A stretch of 35,955 bases of DNA. Origin: Butyrivibrio sp. (lineage in GTDB: Bacteria > Bacillota > Clostridia > Lachnospirales > Lachnospiraceae). Location of the stretch: the NCBI GenBank assembly GCA_015056575.1, contig SVGA01000030.1, positions 1-35,955 on the forward strand, in the 5' to 3' direction. Within the stretch, counting starts at the first letter, position 1, and each line of letters opens with the position of its first letter. The translations under genes were made by a program, and so were the position numbers. Below are positions 1 through 7,552 of the stretch, in pieces. The notes under the pieces are model-generated. The model had not been told where the DNA came from and did not search any database. It saw only the letters and a list, made by a program, of their open reading frames with translations.

Positions 1-61
1 ATGAGTAAGGTTTGAACATCTGAACTGATCACAGGGCATATCTACCCTTTCAAATCCTACA

Positions 62-121
62 GTAAATTTACGCCGTCACCATGGGATCAGGACTTTAATT
101 TACATCAAAAACAAATATAAT
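62..121 (+). promoter_or_regulatory. Candidate promoter and palindrome upstream of the pyk-like gene
   Basis: A perfect 10-bp palindrome GTAAATTTAC lies at 62-71. A TATAAT -10 hexamer sits at 116-121, with a weak TTTAAT -35 at 94-99 (spacing 16). The -10 lies about 70 bases before the start codon of the pyk-like gene. The same palindrome occurs inside the CAP lipoprotein promoter at 6588-6597. Apart from these, bases 1-190 show no supported gene; a reading frame from position 1 ends at 13-15 and could be the tail of something upstream. Confidence 0.4.
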
Positions 122-190
122 ATATAGGGATGCACAAATAACTATATGTATCCATTCTTGAAGCACATGATAATGAAAAGGTGAATTCCT

Positions 191-1336
191 ATGGTAGATA
201 TATTCGGAACGCTGGGCCCTTCCTGCGATGATGAAGAAGTGCTTGCAGCCATGTTTAAAGAAGGAATGACGGGGATAAGGATCAATCTGTCCCACGTCAT
301 GCTTGCTGATTGCTGCGAGAGCATAAGGAGAATTCACAGGGCTTCCGAAGTCACCGGGATATCCCCCAAAATACTTATAGATATGCAGGGGCCGGAGCTT
401 CGGATAGGAGACTTGAAGGAGCCACTAAAGCTGGCCGAAGGCGACAGCCTAAAGCTTGCCGAAGCAGACAGGCTAAAACTCCCCGAGCCCGACAGGCTAA
501 AACTCCCCGAGCCCGACAGCCTAAAGCTTACCAAACCCGATAGCCTAACACTCCCCAAACCCGGCAGCCTAAATCTCCCCGAACCCGACTGGCTGCCCTC
601 TGTATCTGCTGGCGAAGACTCTGCCGCGCCGGATAATACAGTCCCTATCGATCCGCGGATCGCAAGAAAGCTGTCTCAAGGGCAGGAAGTGCTTCTTGAT
701 GACGGCAAGATACTGGCCGAGGTGATTCTGATAAAAGAGAATGTGGCAGAGCTTAAAGTTCTTCGGGGAGGAATACTTAAGAGCCGCAAGAGCATAGCGA
801 TCAAGGGCCTGAATATAGATGATTTCCCGGCTCTGACAGAGCGCGACCGGGAAAACCTTAAAGACGCCGTGAGCTTTGGCATTACAGGAGTAATGCAGCC
901 CTTTGTAAGAAGCGCAGATGACCTTAAGGAGGTCAGAAAGGCAGCAGGAGACAAGCTAAAGATCTACGCCAAGATAGAGAACATGACGGGAGTAGAGAAC
1001 CTGACAAGCTTCCTGCCTTACTCGGATGAGATCATCATAGCCAGAGGTGACCTTGGAAATGCAATGCCCCTCTGGGAACTTCCAAGAACGCAAAAGAGTA
1101 TTGCGAAGATCTGCAGGCAGCACAACAAGCCTTTTATGGTGGTGACACAAATGCTGTCATCAATGGAACACAGTAAGGTCCCCACCAGAGCAGAGGTAAG
1201 CGACATTTATAATGCCGTGGCAGATGGAGCATCTTCCGTAATGGCAACCGGGGAGACCGCGGTGGGGGAGTACCCTGCGGAAGTTATCCGTTATCTGGCA
1301 AGAACAGCAAAGGCAGCTCTTGAGACCATGAGATAA
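191..1336 (+). CDS. Pyruvate-kinase-like protein, short form with a repeat-expanded B domain
   Basis: This looks like a pyruvate kinase catalytic domain (PEP + ADP to pyruvate + ATP). Visible family motifs include TLGPSC near the N-terminus, RINLSH, GPELRIG, LLDDG, the AKIEN motif with the catalytic-type Lys261, RGDLG (Asp287), TQMLSSM, and PTRAEVSDIYNAV followed by TGET. At 381 residues it lacks the C-terminal allosteric domain of the usual roughly 470-580-residue enzyme. The N-terminal strand before the TLGP motif is also very short. The B domain is abnormal: a stretch of about 56 residues (77-132) consists of seven 8-residue repeats resembling PDRLKLPE. An AAGGTG ribosome site 8 bases upstream supports the start. 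It could be an active short kinase or a degenerate paralogue; the catalytic residues I can place are kept. An rluA-family gene follows. Confidence 0.8.
   Translation: MVDIFGTLGPSCDDEEVLAAMFKEGMTGIRINLSHVMLADCCESIRRIHRASEVTGISPKILIDMQGPELRIGDLKEPLKLAEGDSLKLAEADRLKLPEPDRLKLPEPDSLKLTKPDSLTLPKPGSLNLPEPDWLPSVSAGEDSAAPDNTVPIDPRIARKLSQGQEVLLDDGKILAEVILIKENVAELKVLRGGILKSRKSIAIKGLNIDDFPALTERDRENLKDAVSFGITGVMQPFVRSADDLKEVRKAAGDKLKIYAKIENMTGVENLTSFLPYSDEIIIARGDLGNAMPLWELPRTQKSIAKICRQHNKPFMVVTQMLSSMEHSKVPTRAEVSDIYNAVADGASSVMATGETAVGEYPAEVIRYLARTAKAALETMR
419..586 (+). repeat. Seven-copy 24-bp in-frame minisatellite
   Basis: Seven consecutive 24-bp units begin at 419, 443, 467, 491, 515, 539 and 563, each encoding an octapeptide like D-S/R-L-K-L-P-E-P. 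The units at 467 and 491 are identical and the others diverge, so expansion was partly recent. The first unit (EPLKLAEG) matches the place where pyruvate kinases have the first B-domain strand, so the array probably grew from that strand. The 24-bp unit keeps the reading frame whatever the copy number. A partial eighth unit begins at 587. Confidence 0.9.
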
Positions 1337-1455
1337 TGCCGGAAACAGATGACCTGAGAAAAAGTGCCCTGTTGGAAACAGGCTTCCGGGTACACCACAA
1401 CATACAGCCTGTAACAGATATCGCGATTTACCATTTATCTCGCGAGGAGATGTAT

Positions 1456-2391
1456 ATGCCCGATCACTCAAACATTCGTGAAATTAAATACATGCTGACG
1501 GAAGCGGACGGTCGTATGGCTGTCCGCGATATTTTACGCACAAAATTAAACATGTCTGCCAAGGAGATAACCCGCTGCAAGCAGTTCGAGGACGGTGTCA
1601 TGGCTGCCGGAATCGGCAAGAGCTTTACAAAGGCTCTGGTCAAAGACATCCTGTATCCGGGAGACATTCTGAAAGTCCGCATCTACGAGGATATAGACAA
1701 TTCTTCCGAAATAGTTCCCTCGGATACGCCCATCGACATCATCTACGAGGACGAGGATCTTATCCTGATAAATAAGCCCGGGGACATGGTGGTTCACCCC
1801 TCCTACGCCCATTTCCGGGACTCTTTGTCCAATGCTCTTGCCGGCTATTATCAAAGGAGCGGCCAAAACCATATAATAAGGACCATCGGAAGACTTGACC
1901 GTGAGACCTCCGGCCTTATCATATTTGCCAAGAACCGCCACAGTGCCGCAGTACTCTCGAACAGGAAGGATAGCATGTCCGGGAGAAAAGAGTACCTGGC
2001 TGTCTGCGATGGCTTTTTTGCAAAGGCGGAAGGGACAATAGATGCACCCATAGCCTCCCGGGACGGCCAGCGCATGGTAAGGGAGGTGCGCCCCGACGGG
2101 AAAAGAGCCGTGACTCACTACAAGGTTATCGCTCAGTTTGAAAATTATGCTCTGGTCCGACTTAGGCTGGACACCGGCAGAACCCATCAGATCAGGGTTC
2201 ATATGCAGTACATCGGCCACCCGCTTCTTGGAGATTATTTCTATGGAAAAGAAATATCGGATAGCCGAGGCATGATGAGGGCTGCCCTTCACGCAGCCCA
2301 CCTTGAATTTCTTCATCCCGTAACGGGGCGTGAGATGTCTTTTGACGCACCGCTTCCTCCTGATATGGCGGCTCTTTTGCCCAAAGAATAA
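1456..2391 (+). CDS. RluA-family 23S/tRNA pseudouridine synthase
   Basis: This enzyme isomerises uridine to pseudouridine in structured RNA. The catalytic motif GRLDRETSG is present, with the catalytic Asp at residue 148 of the 311-residue protein. The C-terminal family signature RTHQIRVHMQYIGHPLLGD is also present. The N-terminal 90 or so residues look like an S4-type RNA-binding region (MAVRDILRTKLNMS and following). The frame is open back to 1336, where an ATG overlaps the end of the pyk-like gene. The ATG at 1456 is preferred because GAGGAG lies 6 bases before it and the resulting length is normal for the family. The 40 residues encoded upstream resemble nothing in the family. Which RluA subgroup, and so which RNA target, cannot be told by eye. 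Confidence 0.9.
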   Translation: MPDHSNIREIKYMLTEADGRMAVRDILRTKLNMSAKEITRCKQFEDGVMAAGIGKSFTKALVKDILYPGDILKVRIYEDIDNSSEIVPSDTPIDIIYEDEDLILINKPGDMVVHPSYAHFRDSLSNALAGYYQRSGQNHIIRTIGRLDRETSGLIIFAKNRHSAAVLSNRKDSMSGRKEYLAVCDGFFAKAEGTIDAPIASRDGQRMVREVRPDGKRAVTHYKVIAQFENYALVRLRLDTGRTHQIRVHMQYIGHPLLGDYFYGKEISDSRGMMRAALHAAHLEFLHPVTGREMSFDAPLPPDMAALLPKE

Positions 2392-2418
2392 ATTGTTTAT
2401 ACTTTATAGAAAATTTAT

Positions 2419-2448
2419 TTGCCACAGGTACGGTACCGGTCGTATAAA
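2419..2448 (+). promoter_or_regulatory. Candidate sigma-A promoter for the lipoprotein gene
   Basis: TTGCCA at 2419-2424 and TATAAA at 2443-2448 are separated by 18 bases, each one base from consensus. The spacer contains the palindrome CGGTACCG (2431-2438), a possible operator. The lipoprotein start follows about 40 bases later. Confidence 0.5.
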
Positions 2449-2489
2449 GGAACAGATAGATAAATAAATCATCTGAGGAGGAATGTATT

Positions 2490-3629
2490 ATGAAAAGAAT
2501 GTTAGTTATGACTATGGCAGGAATCATGGCTTTGTCCATGGTGGCTTGCGGACAGCAGGCAGATACAGCCGCACAGGCAAATACAGAACCTGCAGCACAG
2601 GTGGCAGAGGAAACGGAATCACAGCCCCAGGAAGTAGTGGGAATGGCAAATCCCTGGCATGACATCACAGAGGAAGAGGCAGATGAAATTGTCCCCAAGC
2701 TCTTTAAGGTGCCCGAGGGAGCAGCAAATGTAAAATGGAGCAAATGTGATTCCGAATCTGATGATGTCGTTACCGGCGAACTGGTTCAGGTAACCTTTGA
2801 TCTGGATTCTCTCAGCTACACAGCAAGGGCACAGGTTACCGGCGACAACTACAACGATATCTCGGGTATTTACTATCAGTGGACGTCAAATGAAGAAGTA
2901 ACACTGGCCAACTGGGGCGGTGGTAACATGAAAGGAAACACATACCGCAGCCTTGGTGACGAAGGGACTATAGATCTTATCACCTGGTATGACGTCGAGG
3001 TCGGGATTTCATACTCGCTTTCCACAACAGCCAAGGATCTTGATGGATTTGATATTCAGGCTGTAGCAGAGCAGATGTATGACGAGACCAAGCAGCCCGG
3101 ATACAATATGCCCGATGATGAAGAAGAGTATCAGCCCATGGACATTACAGGCTGCGATACCTTCACACAGATCGTTGACAAGCTGGAAAACGGACAGGCC
3201 TATGCAAATGCAACTATCGGAACAGAAGACGTTCTTCTTGTAGCCAGCGGAGCTTATGAGGTAGAGGGACAGCATCAGGCTATTGATGCAGAGATCTACA
3301 AGTACACAGACGGTGCACCTGAGTATGTGGGATTCGTTCAGTGCGGCGGCACGGCATATCCCCTTAGCATCAGCAAGGATGGAATGCTTCTTGTAGGATC
3401 AAACCACTGGATCAAAAAATATACTCTTGAACCCGGCTGGCTTGTAATTGATGAGGAGGCATCCGTAGAATATGACACCGATGGAGGAGCTACTTACTAT
3501 CATCACTCAGATCTTAGGGATGTAGGAGCAGACGAAAACGGTCAGGTAGAGGATGATTCTATCATGACAGCAATGTTCGGAGAGTATGATGACTGCGAGA
3601 TCATCGACTTTTCGGTAGTTACAAAATAA
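2490..3629 (+). CDS. Secreted lipoprotein of unknown function
   Basis: The first 20 residues form a lipoprotein signal peptide: MKRML, a hydrophobic stretch, and the lipobox SMVAC with Cys20 as the lipidation site. An acidic, Ala/Gln-rich linker follows (about residues 21-50). The mature 330 residues are acidic and soluble-looking, with motifs such as NPWHDITEEEADEIVPKLF and a Trp-rich central part, and no membrane segment after the signal. I do not recognise a named domain; similar anchored proteins with this opening motif are common in clostridia. AGGAGG ends 8 bases before the ATG. The gene has its own promoter and terminator, so it appears monocistronic. The outer leaflet of the cytoplasmic membrane is the likely location. 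Confidence 0.8.
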   Translation: MKRMLVMTMAGIMALSMVACGQQADTAAQANTEPAAQVAEETESQPQEVVGMANPWHDITEEEADEIVPKLFKVPEGAANVKWSKCDSESDDVVTGELVQVTFDLDSLSYTARAQVTGDNYNDISGIYYQWTSNEEVTLANWGGGNMKGNTYRSLGDEGTIDLITWYDVEVGISYSLSTTAKDLDGFDIQAVAEQMYDETKQPGYNMPDDEEEYQPMDITGCDTFTQIVDKLENGQAYANATIGTEDVLLVASGAYEVEGQHQAIDAEIYKYTDGAPEYVGFVQCGGTAYPLSISKDGMLLVGSNHWIKKYTLEPGWLVIDEEASVEYDTDGGATYYHHSDLRDVGADENGQVEDDSIMTAMFGEYDDCEIIDFSVVTK

Positions 3630-3667
3630 ACCAATTAAATACATACAAATTTTCAAACCCCAATGAA

Positions 3668-3705
3668 GGAGAGTCTTTTCTTGCCGAGAAGGCTCTCTCT
3701 TTTTT
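3668..3705 (+). terminator. Rho-independent terminator after the lipoprotein gene
   Basis: A GGAGAG arm (3668-3673) pairs with CTCTCT (3693-3698). Inner CTT/AAG pairing adds to the stem, and a T-run to 3705 follows. It ends about 40 bases after the lipoprotein stop. Confidence 0.75.
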
Positions 3706-3714
3706 GTGAAATTG

Positions 3715-3723
3715 TGATATAAT
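3715..3723 (+). promoter_or_regulatory. Extended -10 promoter of the Na+ symporter gene
   Basis: TGATATAAT is a perfect extended -10 element (TGnTATAAT). No good -35 is visible, which is usual for extended -10 promoters. The predicted transcript starts near 3730 with a leader of about 28 bases. Confidence 0.6.
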
Positions 3724-3757
3724 ATCGTCTGATGTTTGTTTTGGAGGAGTATTGAAA

Positions 3758-5128
3758 TTGGAAGATAAAAAAAGAGGAAGCTTTTCCGGTAAGATAGGGT
3801 TCGTGCTCTCAGCCGCCGGAGCTTCGGTAGGACTGGGAAATATCTGGAGATTCCCGTATCTTTGCGCCAGATACGGCGGTGGGATCTTCCTTCTGGTATA
3901 TATAATCCTTGCGCTGACCTTCGGCTATACTATGATCATCGCCGAGACAGCAGTGGGCAGGGCCACTAAGAAGAGCCCTGTGGGGGCCTTTAACGAGCTT
4001 GGGAAAAAGAATAAGCTGATGACTGCAGGCGGCTGGATAAATGCCGTAATTCCCATACTGATCGTGCCCTACTACTCGGTAATAGGCGGATGGGTAAGCA
4101 AATATCTTTTCGAGTATATTATGGGAGACATAAATGAGATAGCATCCGACAGTTTTTTTGTGGATTTCATTTCCGACGGATCCGCTTCAGAGCTCTGGTT
4201 CATCGTATTTGCGGCTCTGACTTTGGGAGTGATATTCATGGGAGTTGAGAACGGCATCGAGCGTGTATCCAAGATGATGATGCCGGTTTTGGTGGTGTTG
4301 GCGATAGTGATCTGCATCTACTCTGTAACAAGACCCGGAGCACTTGCAGGAGTTGCGTATCTGTTCATACCTAATCTAAAAGACTTCTCGATAATGACAG
4401 TGGTTACGGCCATGGGCCAGATGTTCTACTCTCTGTCCATCGCCATGGGAATCCTCATCACCTTCGGCTCTTATATGAAGAAAGAAGTGAGCATCGACAG
4501 TTCAACGGTTCAGGTGGAGATATTTGACACTGCAATTGCAATCCTTGCCAGTCTTATGATCATCCCTGCGGTATTCGCCTTTTCCGGCGAAGATCCCGGC
4601 ATGTTAAAGGCAGGCCCTTCGCTGATGTTCATCACAATGCCAAAGATATTTGCCCAAATGGGCTTCGGAAGGATCATAGGCATATTGTTCTTTGCTCTGG
4701 TTCTGTTTGCTGCGGTTACCAGCGCCATTGCCCTTACGGAGAGCGCTGTGTCCACTTTCGCGGATGAGTTTGGCTGGAGCAGAAGAAATGCAACTCTGTT
4801 CATGGCCTTTGTGATGATAATCTTGGGAAGCCTTTCTTCCCTGGGCAATGGCCCGCTTTCAGGAGTTACGATTTTCGGAATGGGATTTCTGGATTTCTTT
4901 GATTTCCTGACAAACTCCGTGATGATGCCTGTTGCAGCCCTGGCAACCTGCGTACTTGTGGCGAAGTACATGGGAATTGAAAGACTCAGAGAGGAAGTAG
5001 AACAGGACGGACATCCCTTCGGAAGAAGCCGCATATTCGGCACCATGATCCGCTTTATCTGTCCGATCTTTATAATTATAATCTTCGTCAGCGCGATACT
5101 GAACGTGCTTGGATTAATACAGATGTAA
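3758..5128 (+). CDS. Neurotransmitter:sodium symporter family transporter
   Basis: This is a LeuT-fold Na+-coupled transporter of the NSS family; bacterial members mostly take up amino acids. The hallmark TM1 motif GLGNIWRFPYLCARYGGG sits near residues 25-42. About 11 hydrophobic helices are visible, ending with IFIIIIFVSAILNVLGLIQM, so it belongs with the 11-helix bacterial members rather than 12-helix LeuT. The start is non-ATG. Two in-frame TTG codons lie at 3752 and 3758; GGAGGAG (3743-3749) is only 2 bases from the first but 8 from the second, so 3758 is chosen (456 residues). The substrate cannot be read from sequence. It is transcribed alone and converges on the Y-family polymerase gene. 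Confidence 0.9.
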   Translation: MEDKKRGSFSGKIGFVLSAAGASVGLGNIWRFPYLCARYGGGIFLLVYIILALTFGYTMIIAETAVGRATKKSPVGAFNELGKKNKLMTAGGWINAVIPILIVPYYSVIGGWVSKYLFEYIMGDINEIASDSFFVDFISDGSASELWFIVFAALTLGVIFMGVENGIERVSKMMMPVLVVLAIVICIYSVTRPGALAGVAYLFIPNLKDFSIMTVVTAMGQMFYSLSIAMGILITFGSYMKKEVSIDSSTVQVEIFDTAIAILASLMIIPAVFAFSGEDPGMLKAGPSLMFITMPKIFAQMGFGRIIGILFFALVLFAAVTSAIALTESAVSTFADEFGWSRRNATLFMAFVMIILGSLSSLGNGPLSGVTIFGMGFLDFFDFLTNSVMMPVAALATCVLVAKYMGIERLREEVEQDGHPFGRSRIFGTMIRFICPIFIIIIFVSAILNVLGLIQM

Positions 5129-5137
5129 ACTTAGAAA

Positions 5138-5164
5138 GGAAGCTCACAGTGAGCTTCCCTTTTT
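5138..5164 (+). terminator. Terminator between convergent genes
   Basis: A 9-bp perfect stem GGAAGCTCA/TGAGCTTCC (5138-5146 and 5150-5158) with loop CAG is followed by CTTTTT on the + strand, terminating the symporter. The stop codon of the convergent polymerase gene (5144-5146) lies inside the left arm, so the hairpin overlaps that gene's end. On the - strand the T-run is poor (TTTCTAAGTTT), so bidirectional use is uncertain. Confidence 0.8.
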
Positions 5165-6472
5165 AATAATGTCTTTTCCGAATTCTGCAGTCAGCTTGGC
5201 GGTCATCTCATCCAGCTTTCGCTGCTTCTCGGTGTCAGCTGCGGACCGGTCAAAAGAGACGTCTTTTCCTGCGGCGGTTTTCTCCGGGCCCGGGATAAGG
5301 GCATCGTCAAAGAGGTTCAGCTGCTGGTAGGAGCCGTCATCAAGTCTTGAAACGCCAACTCCCACAAGCCTTACCACCTCTCCCCGGGAAAAGAGTCCGT
5401 TATCACCCAGCAGGAGTTTGTCTGAGAGCTCTTTTGCATGCCTGCAGATCCTTATTTCATCGTCAATCGAGCTTTCCAGCTGCATCTGGGCGGAATGCCT
5501 TTTGAAATTTCCTGTCTTTACGGATACGGTCACGGTCCGGCCAAAAACTCCGTCTCTTTTCAATCTTCTTGAGACGCTGGCAGCAAGGCCCCTAAGCACA
5601 GGGACGATCTCCTTATCGTAGCTGTCTGCGGTTATATCACTGGTCAGCGTAGTCTCGTTGGAATAGCTCTTGGCATCCTCATAGTTTATGGATACTTCCC
5701 GGCTGCCGATGCCGTTTGCGGCCGTATAGATATAGGCACCGCTTCTTTCTCCAAGGATGGAACAGAGCATCTCCGGATCGGAATTAGCCGCATCGCCGAT
5801 GGTGCGGATCCCCACATCGCAGAGCCTTGAAGCGGTGGATTTGCCGCACCCATAGAGGTCGCCGATAGGAAGCGGCCACATTTTCTTTGGAACTTCCTCA
5901 GGGAAAAGAGTGTGTATCCTGTCCGGTTTGGTAAAGTCACTGGCCATTTTGGCAAGAAGCTTGTTGTCGGAAATACCTACATTTACCGTGAAACCCAGAG
6001 TGTCTCTTATTTCGTCCTTGATCTTTTTGGCAAGGCAGATGGGGAAAGGCTCTTCGGCAGTTTCAAGGTAGCCGTAGATTTTTTTACAGCCCGAGACATC
6101 AACGTAGGCCTCATCGATGGAGACCTGCTCAACAGATGGAGAGTAGCGGCCAAGAAGCTCTATGAACTGATGGGAGTATTCTCTGTAGGTGGCAAAATCT
6201 CCCTGCACCAGAATGAGGCCCGGGCACTTCTGCAGGGCCTTTACCACAGGCTCTCCGGTGGTGACGCCGTATTTTTTTGCAGGGATGGATTTGGCGGTAA
6301 TGATGCCGTGACGCCTTTGAACGTCTCCTCCGACAGCTGAGGGGACGGTTCTAAGGTCAATGCTGCCGGGCTCCTCCCTTAGTTTCTTCAGGGCGGACCA
6401 GGAAAGAAAGGCGGAATTGACATCTATATGGAATATGAACTTGTCGTATTTCTTAAGATCTTGCGCAGTCAT
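5144..6472 (-). CDS. dinB: Y-family translesion DNA polymerase (Pol IV/DinB-like)
   Basis: This is a low-fidelity polymerase that copies past damaged bases. Motifs in order: FHIDVNSAFLSW with catalytic Asp17 and a likely steric-gate Phe22; SIDEAYVDVSG with Asp120 and Glu121; a GISDNKLLAKMASDFTKP palm segment; and a helix-hairpin-helix-like region (GCGKSTASRLCDVGIRTIGD). Near the end QLNLF (384-388) fits the beta-clamp binding consensus. About 54 residues follow it, a longer tail than in many DinB proteins. At 442 residues the length is within the family range. GGAG lies 7 bases before the ATG. No obvious Gram-positive LexA box is seen upstream, so SOS control is not supported. It could equally be annotated as a UmuC-like repair polymerase. 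Confidence 0.88.
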   Translation of the reverse strand: MTAQDLKKYDKFIFHIDVNSAFLSWSALKKLREEPGSIDLRTVPSAVGGDVQRRHGIITAKSIPAKKYGVTTGEPVVKALQKCPGLILVQGDFATYREYSHQFIELLGRYSPSVEQVSIDEAYVDVSGCKKIYGYLETAEEPFPICLAKKIKDEIRDTLGFTVNVGISDNKLLAKMASDFTKPDRIHTLFPEEVPKKMWPLPIGDLYGCGKSTASRLCDVGIRTIGDAANSDPEMLCSILGERSGAYIYTAANGIGSREVSINYEDAKSYSNETTLTSDITADSYDKEIVPVLRGLAASVSRRLKRDGVFGRTVTVSVKTGNFKRHSAQMQLESSIDDEIRICRHAKELSDKLLLGDNGLFSRGEVVRLVGVGVSRLDDGSYQQLNLFDDALIPGPEKTAAGKDVSFDRSAADTEKQRKLDEMTAKLTAEFGKDIIKKGSSL

Positions 6473-6491
6473 ATGTGTTCTCCGTTATTTT

Positions 6492-6520
6492 ATTATAACC
6501 AAAGTAAAATAAAGTTTCAG
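6492..6520 (-). promoter_or_regulatory. Candidate promoter of the Y-family polymerase gene
   Basis: On the - strand a TATAAT lies at 6497-6492 with a weak CTGAAA at 6520-6515 (spacing 17). It is about 20 bases before the start codon. The 197-base gap between the two divergent genes otherwise holds T-rich tracts (6529-6569) and the opposing promoter. Confidence 0.45.
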
Positions 6521-6580
6521 CGATTATTATTTTTCCGTGAAATTAATATTTTTTTTTTAGATTTTTTTGCCCTTGTCGTG

Positions 6581-6609
6581 TTGAATAGTAAATTTACATC
6601 AGTTACTAT
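6581..6609 (+). promoter_or_regulatory. Candidate promoter of the CAP lipoprotein gene with internal palindrome
   Basis: TTGAAT (6581-6586) and TACTAT (6604-6609) are 17 bases apart. The spacer contains the perfect palindrome GTAAATTTAC (6588-6597), placed where a repressor could block polymerase. The same 10-mer is found at 62-71. Confidence 0.45.
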
Positions 6610-6669
6610 GAATATAAGAAAACGGGTACATATGTTGTAACTGTTGTTTTAGTTTTAGGAGTGTGGATT

Positions 6670-7227
6670 ATGAGGAATGTAAAAAGAATTTTAGCGGTAG
6701 TTCTAACGGGGGTTCTGACCTTCACACTGATCGCTTGCGGAGCAGCTTCAAACTCGGCAATCGACGATCAGGCTGCTGTCAGAGGTTTGGACGAAGGCGT
6801 CGGTGAAATCTGGATTGACGATGAGGCCATTGCACTTGCAGGTTCCGCAGCATCTTCACAGGCTGCCCTTGATGCCTGCACCGCAGTTTTTAACCTTATG
6901 AATCAGCAGAGATCTGCAAGAGGACTTTCAACTCTTACATGGAGCGATGCTCTTACCAGTGCAGCACAGGTTCGTGCCAATGAGATCGTAACAAGCTTCT
7001 CACATACAAGACCTAATGGCTCTGCATTCTGGACAGTTGACAGTAACGTGCAGTATGGTGAGAACCTGGCTAAGCTGTATCAGTCAGCCGACAGCGTTTA
7101 TACAGCTTGGATGAATTCTCCTACCCATGCAGCCAACATCATGGATTCCGGTTACAAGACAGTCGGCATCGCAGTATGCCAGACCGGAGACGGCAGTTGG
7201 TACTGGGCTCAAGAATTCGGATACTAA
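6670..7227 (+). CDS. CAP/SCP-domain lipoprotein
   Basis: This is a secreted cysteine-rich-secretory/PR-1 (CAP) superfamily protein. It has a signal peptide with lipobox L20-I-A-C23, so it is probably anchored to the outer face of the membrane. A short acidic linker is followed by a CAP domain (about residues 60-185). Visible family motifs are SHTRPNG, GENLA, a WMNSPTHAANIM helix and the closing YWAQEFGY. Bacterial CAP proteins have no agreed biochemical role; peptidoglycan or small-ligand binding has been proposed. The frame is open from a GTG at 6661, but AGGAG (6657-6661) stands 8 bases before the ATG at 6670, which is therefore the start (185 residues). It is monocistronic, with its own promoter and strong terminator. 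Confidence 0.9.
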   Translation: MRNVKRILAVVLTGVLTFTLIACGAASNSAIDDQAAVRGLDEGVGEIWIDDEAIALAGSAASSQAALDACTAVFNLMNQQRSARGLSTLTWSDALTSAAQVRANEIVTSFSHTRPNGSAFWTVDSNVQYGENLAKLYQSADSVYTAWMNSPTHAANIMDSGYKTVGIAVCQTGDGSWYWAQEFGY

Positions 7228-7241
7228 AACGAGTAAAGGTT

Positions 7242-7284
7242 AAAAAAGCACAGCTCTTGCTTGCAAGGGAGCTGTGCTTTTTTT
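7242..7284 (+). terminator. Strong terminator after the CAP lipoprotein gene
   Basis: GCACAGCTC (7248-7256) pairs with GAGCTGTGC (7269-7277), with a possible inner TTGC/GCAA stem. It is flanked by A6 on the left and T7 on the right, so it could act in both directions. Confidence 0.9.
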
Positions 7285-7539
7285 GACTTTTACGAATCAA
7301 AACCGTGAGCAAGTAGCGCGGCAGCGCGGATTGCGAATGGTTTTGAGAATTGCGAGAGCGTAAGCGGAGCAATCCGTTTTAGTATGATGTATAGCACTTC
7401 GGACTCCGTGAGCAAGTAGCGCGATAGCGCGGATTGCGAATGGAGTTTAGGATTGCGGAAGCGCAAGCGGAGCAATCCGTATTTAATAGCCAAGTAGAGA
7501 CTTTTACGAATCAAAACCGTGAGCAAGTAGCGCGGCAGC
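7285..7539. repeat. Structured intergenic repeat: two full units and one truncated unit
   Basis: Two 75-bp core units (7303-7377 and 7406-7480) are spaced exactly 103 bp apart, and a third copy is cut off at 7539. A 41-bp stretch at 7285-7325 recurs without change at 7499-7539. Each full unit can form a nested hairpin in its left half: outer arms, then GCAA/TTGC, then GCGC/GCGC with a four-base loop. A second hairpin follows with ATTGC/GCAAT arms. The outer arms differ between units but still pair. The array begins directly after the CAP gene terminator and ends before the promoter of a small ORF. Together with the flanks it fills the 368-base gap 7228-7595, in which I see no supported gene. 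The type (REP-like element, small mobile element or RNA) is not known. Confidence 0.8.
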
Positions 7540-7552
7540 CTAACCCTTTTTA

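Noticed and set aside
1336..1455. 40-residue N-terminal extension of the RluA-family protein
   Set aside because: The upstream ATG overlaps the previous gene without a proper ribosome site, while GAGGAG precedes the ATG at 1456 at ideal spacing.
1546..2316. 256-codon - strand frame opposite the RluA gene, and similar frames at 8582-9259, 9696-10388 and 23953-24738
   Set aside because: All are antisense to genes with clear family motifs and carry no domain of their own.
6473..6580. SOS/LexA box upstream of the Y-family polymerase
   Set aside because: A GAAC is present near the start codon but no matching GTTC at the right distance.
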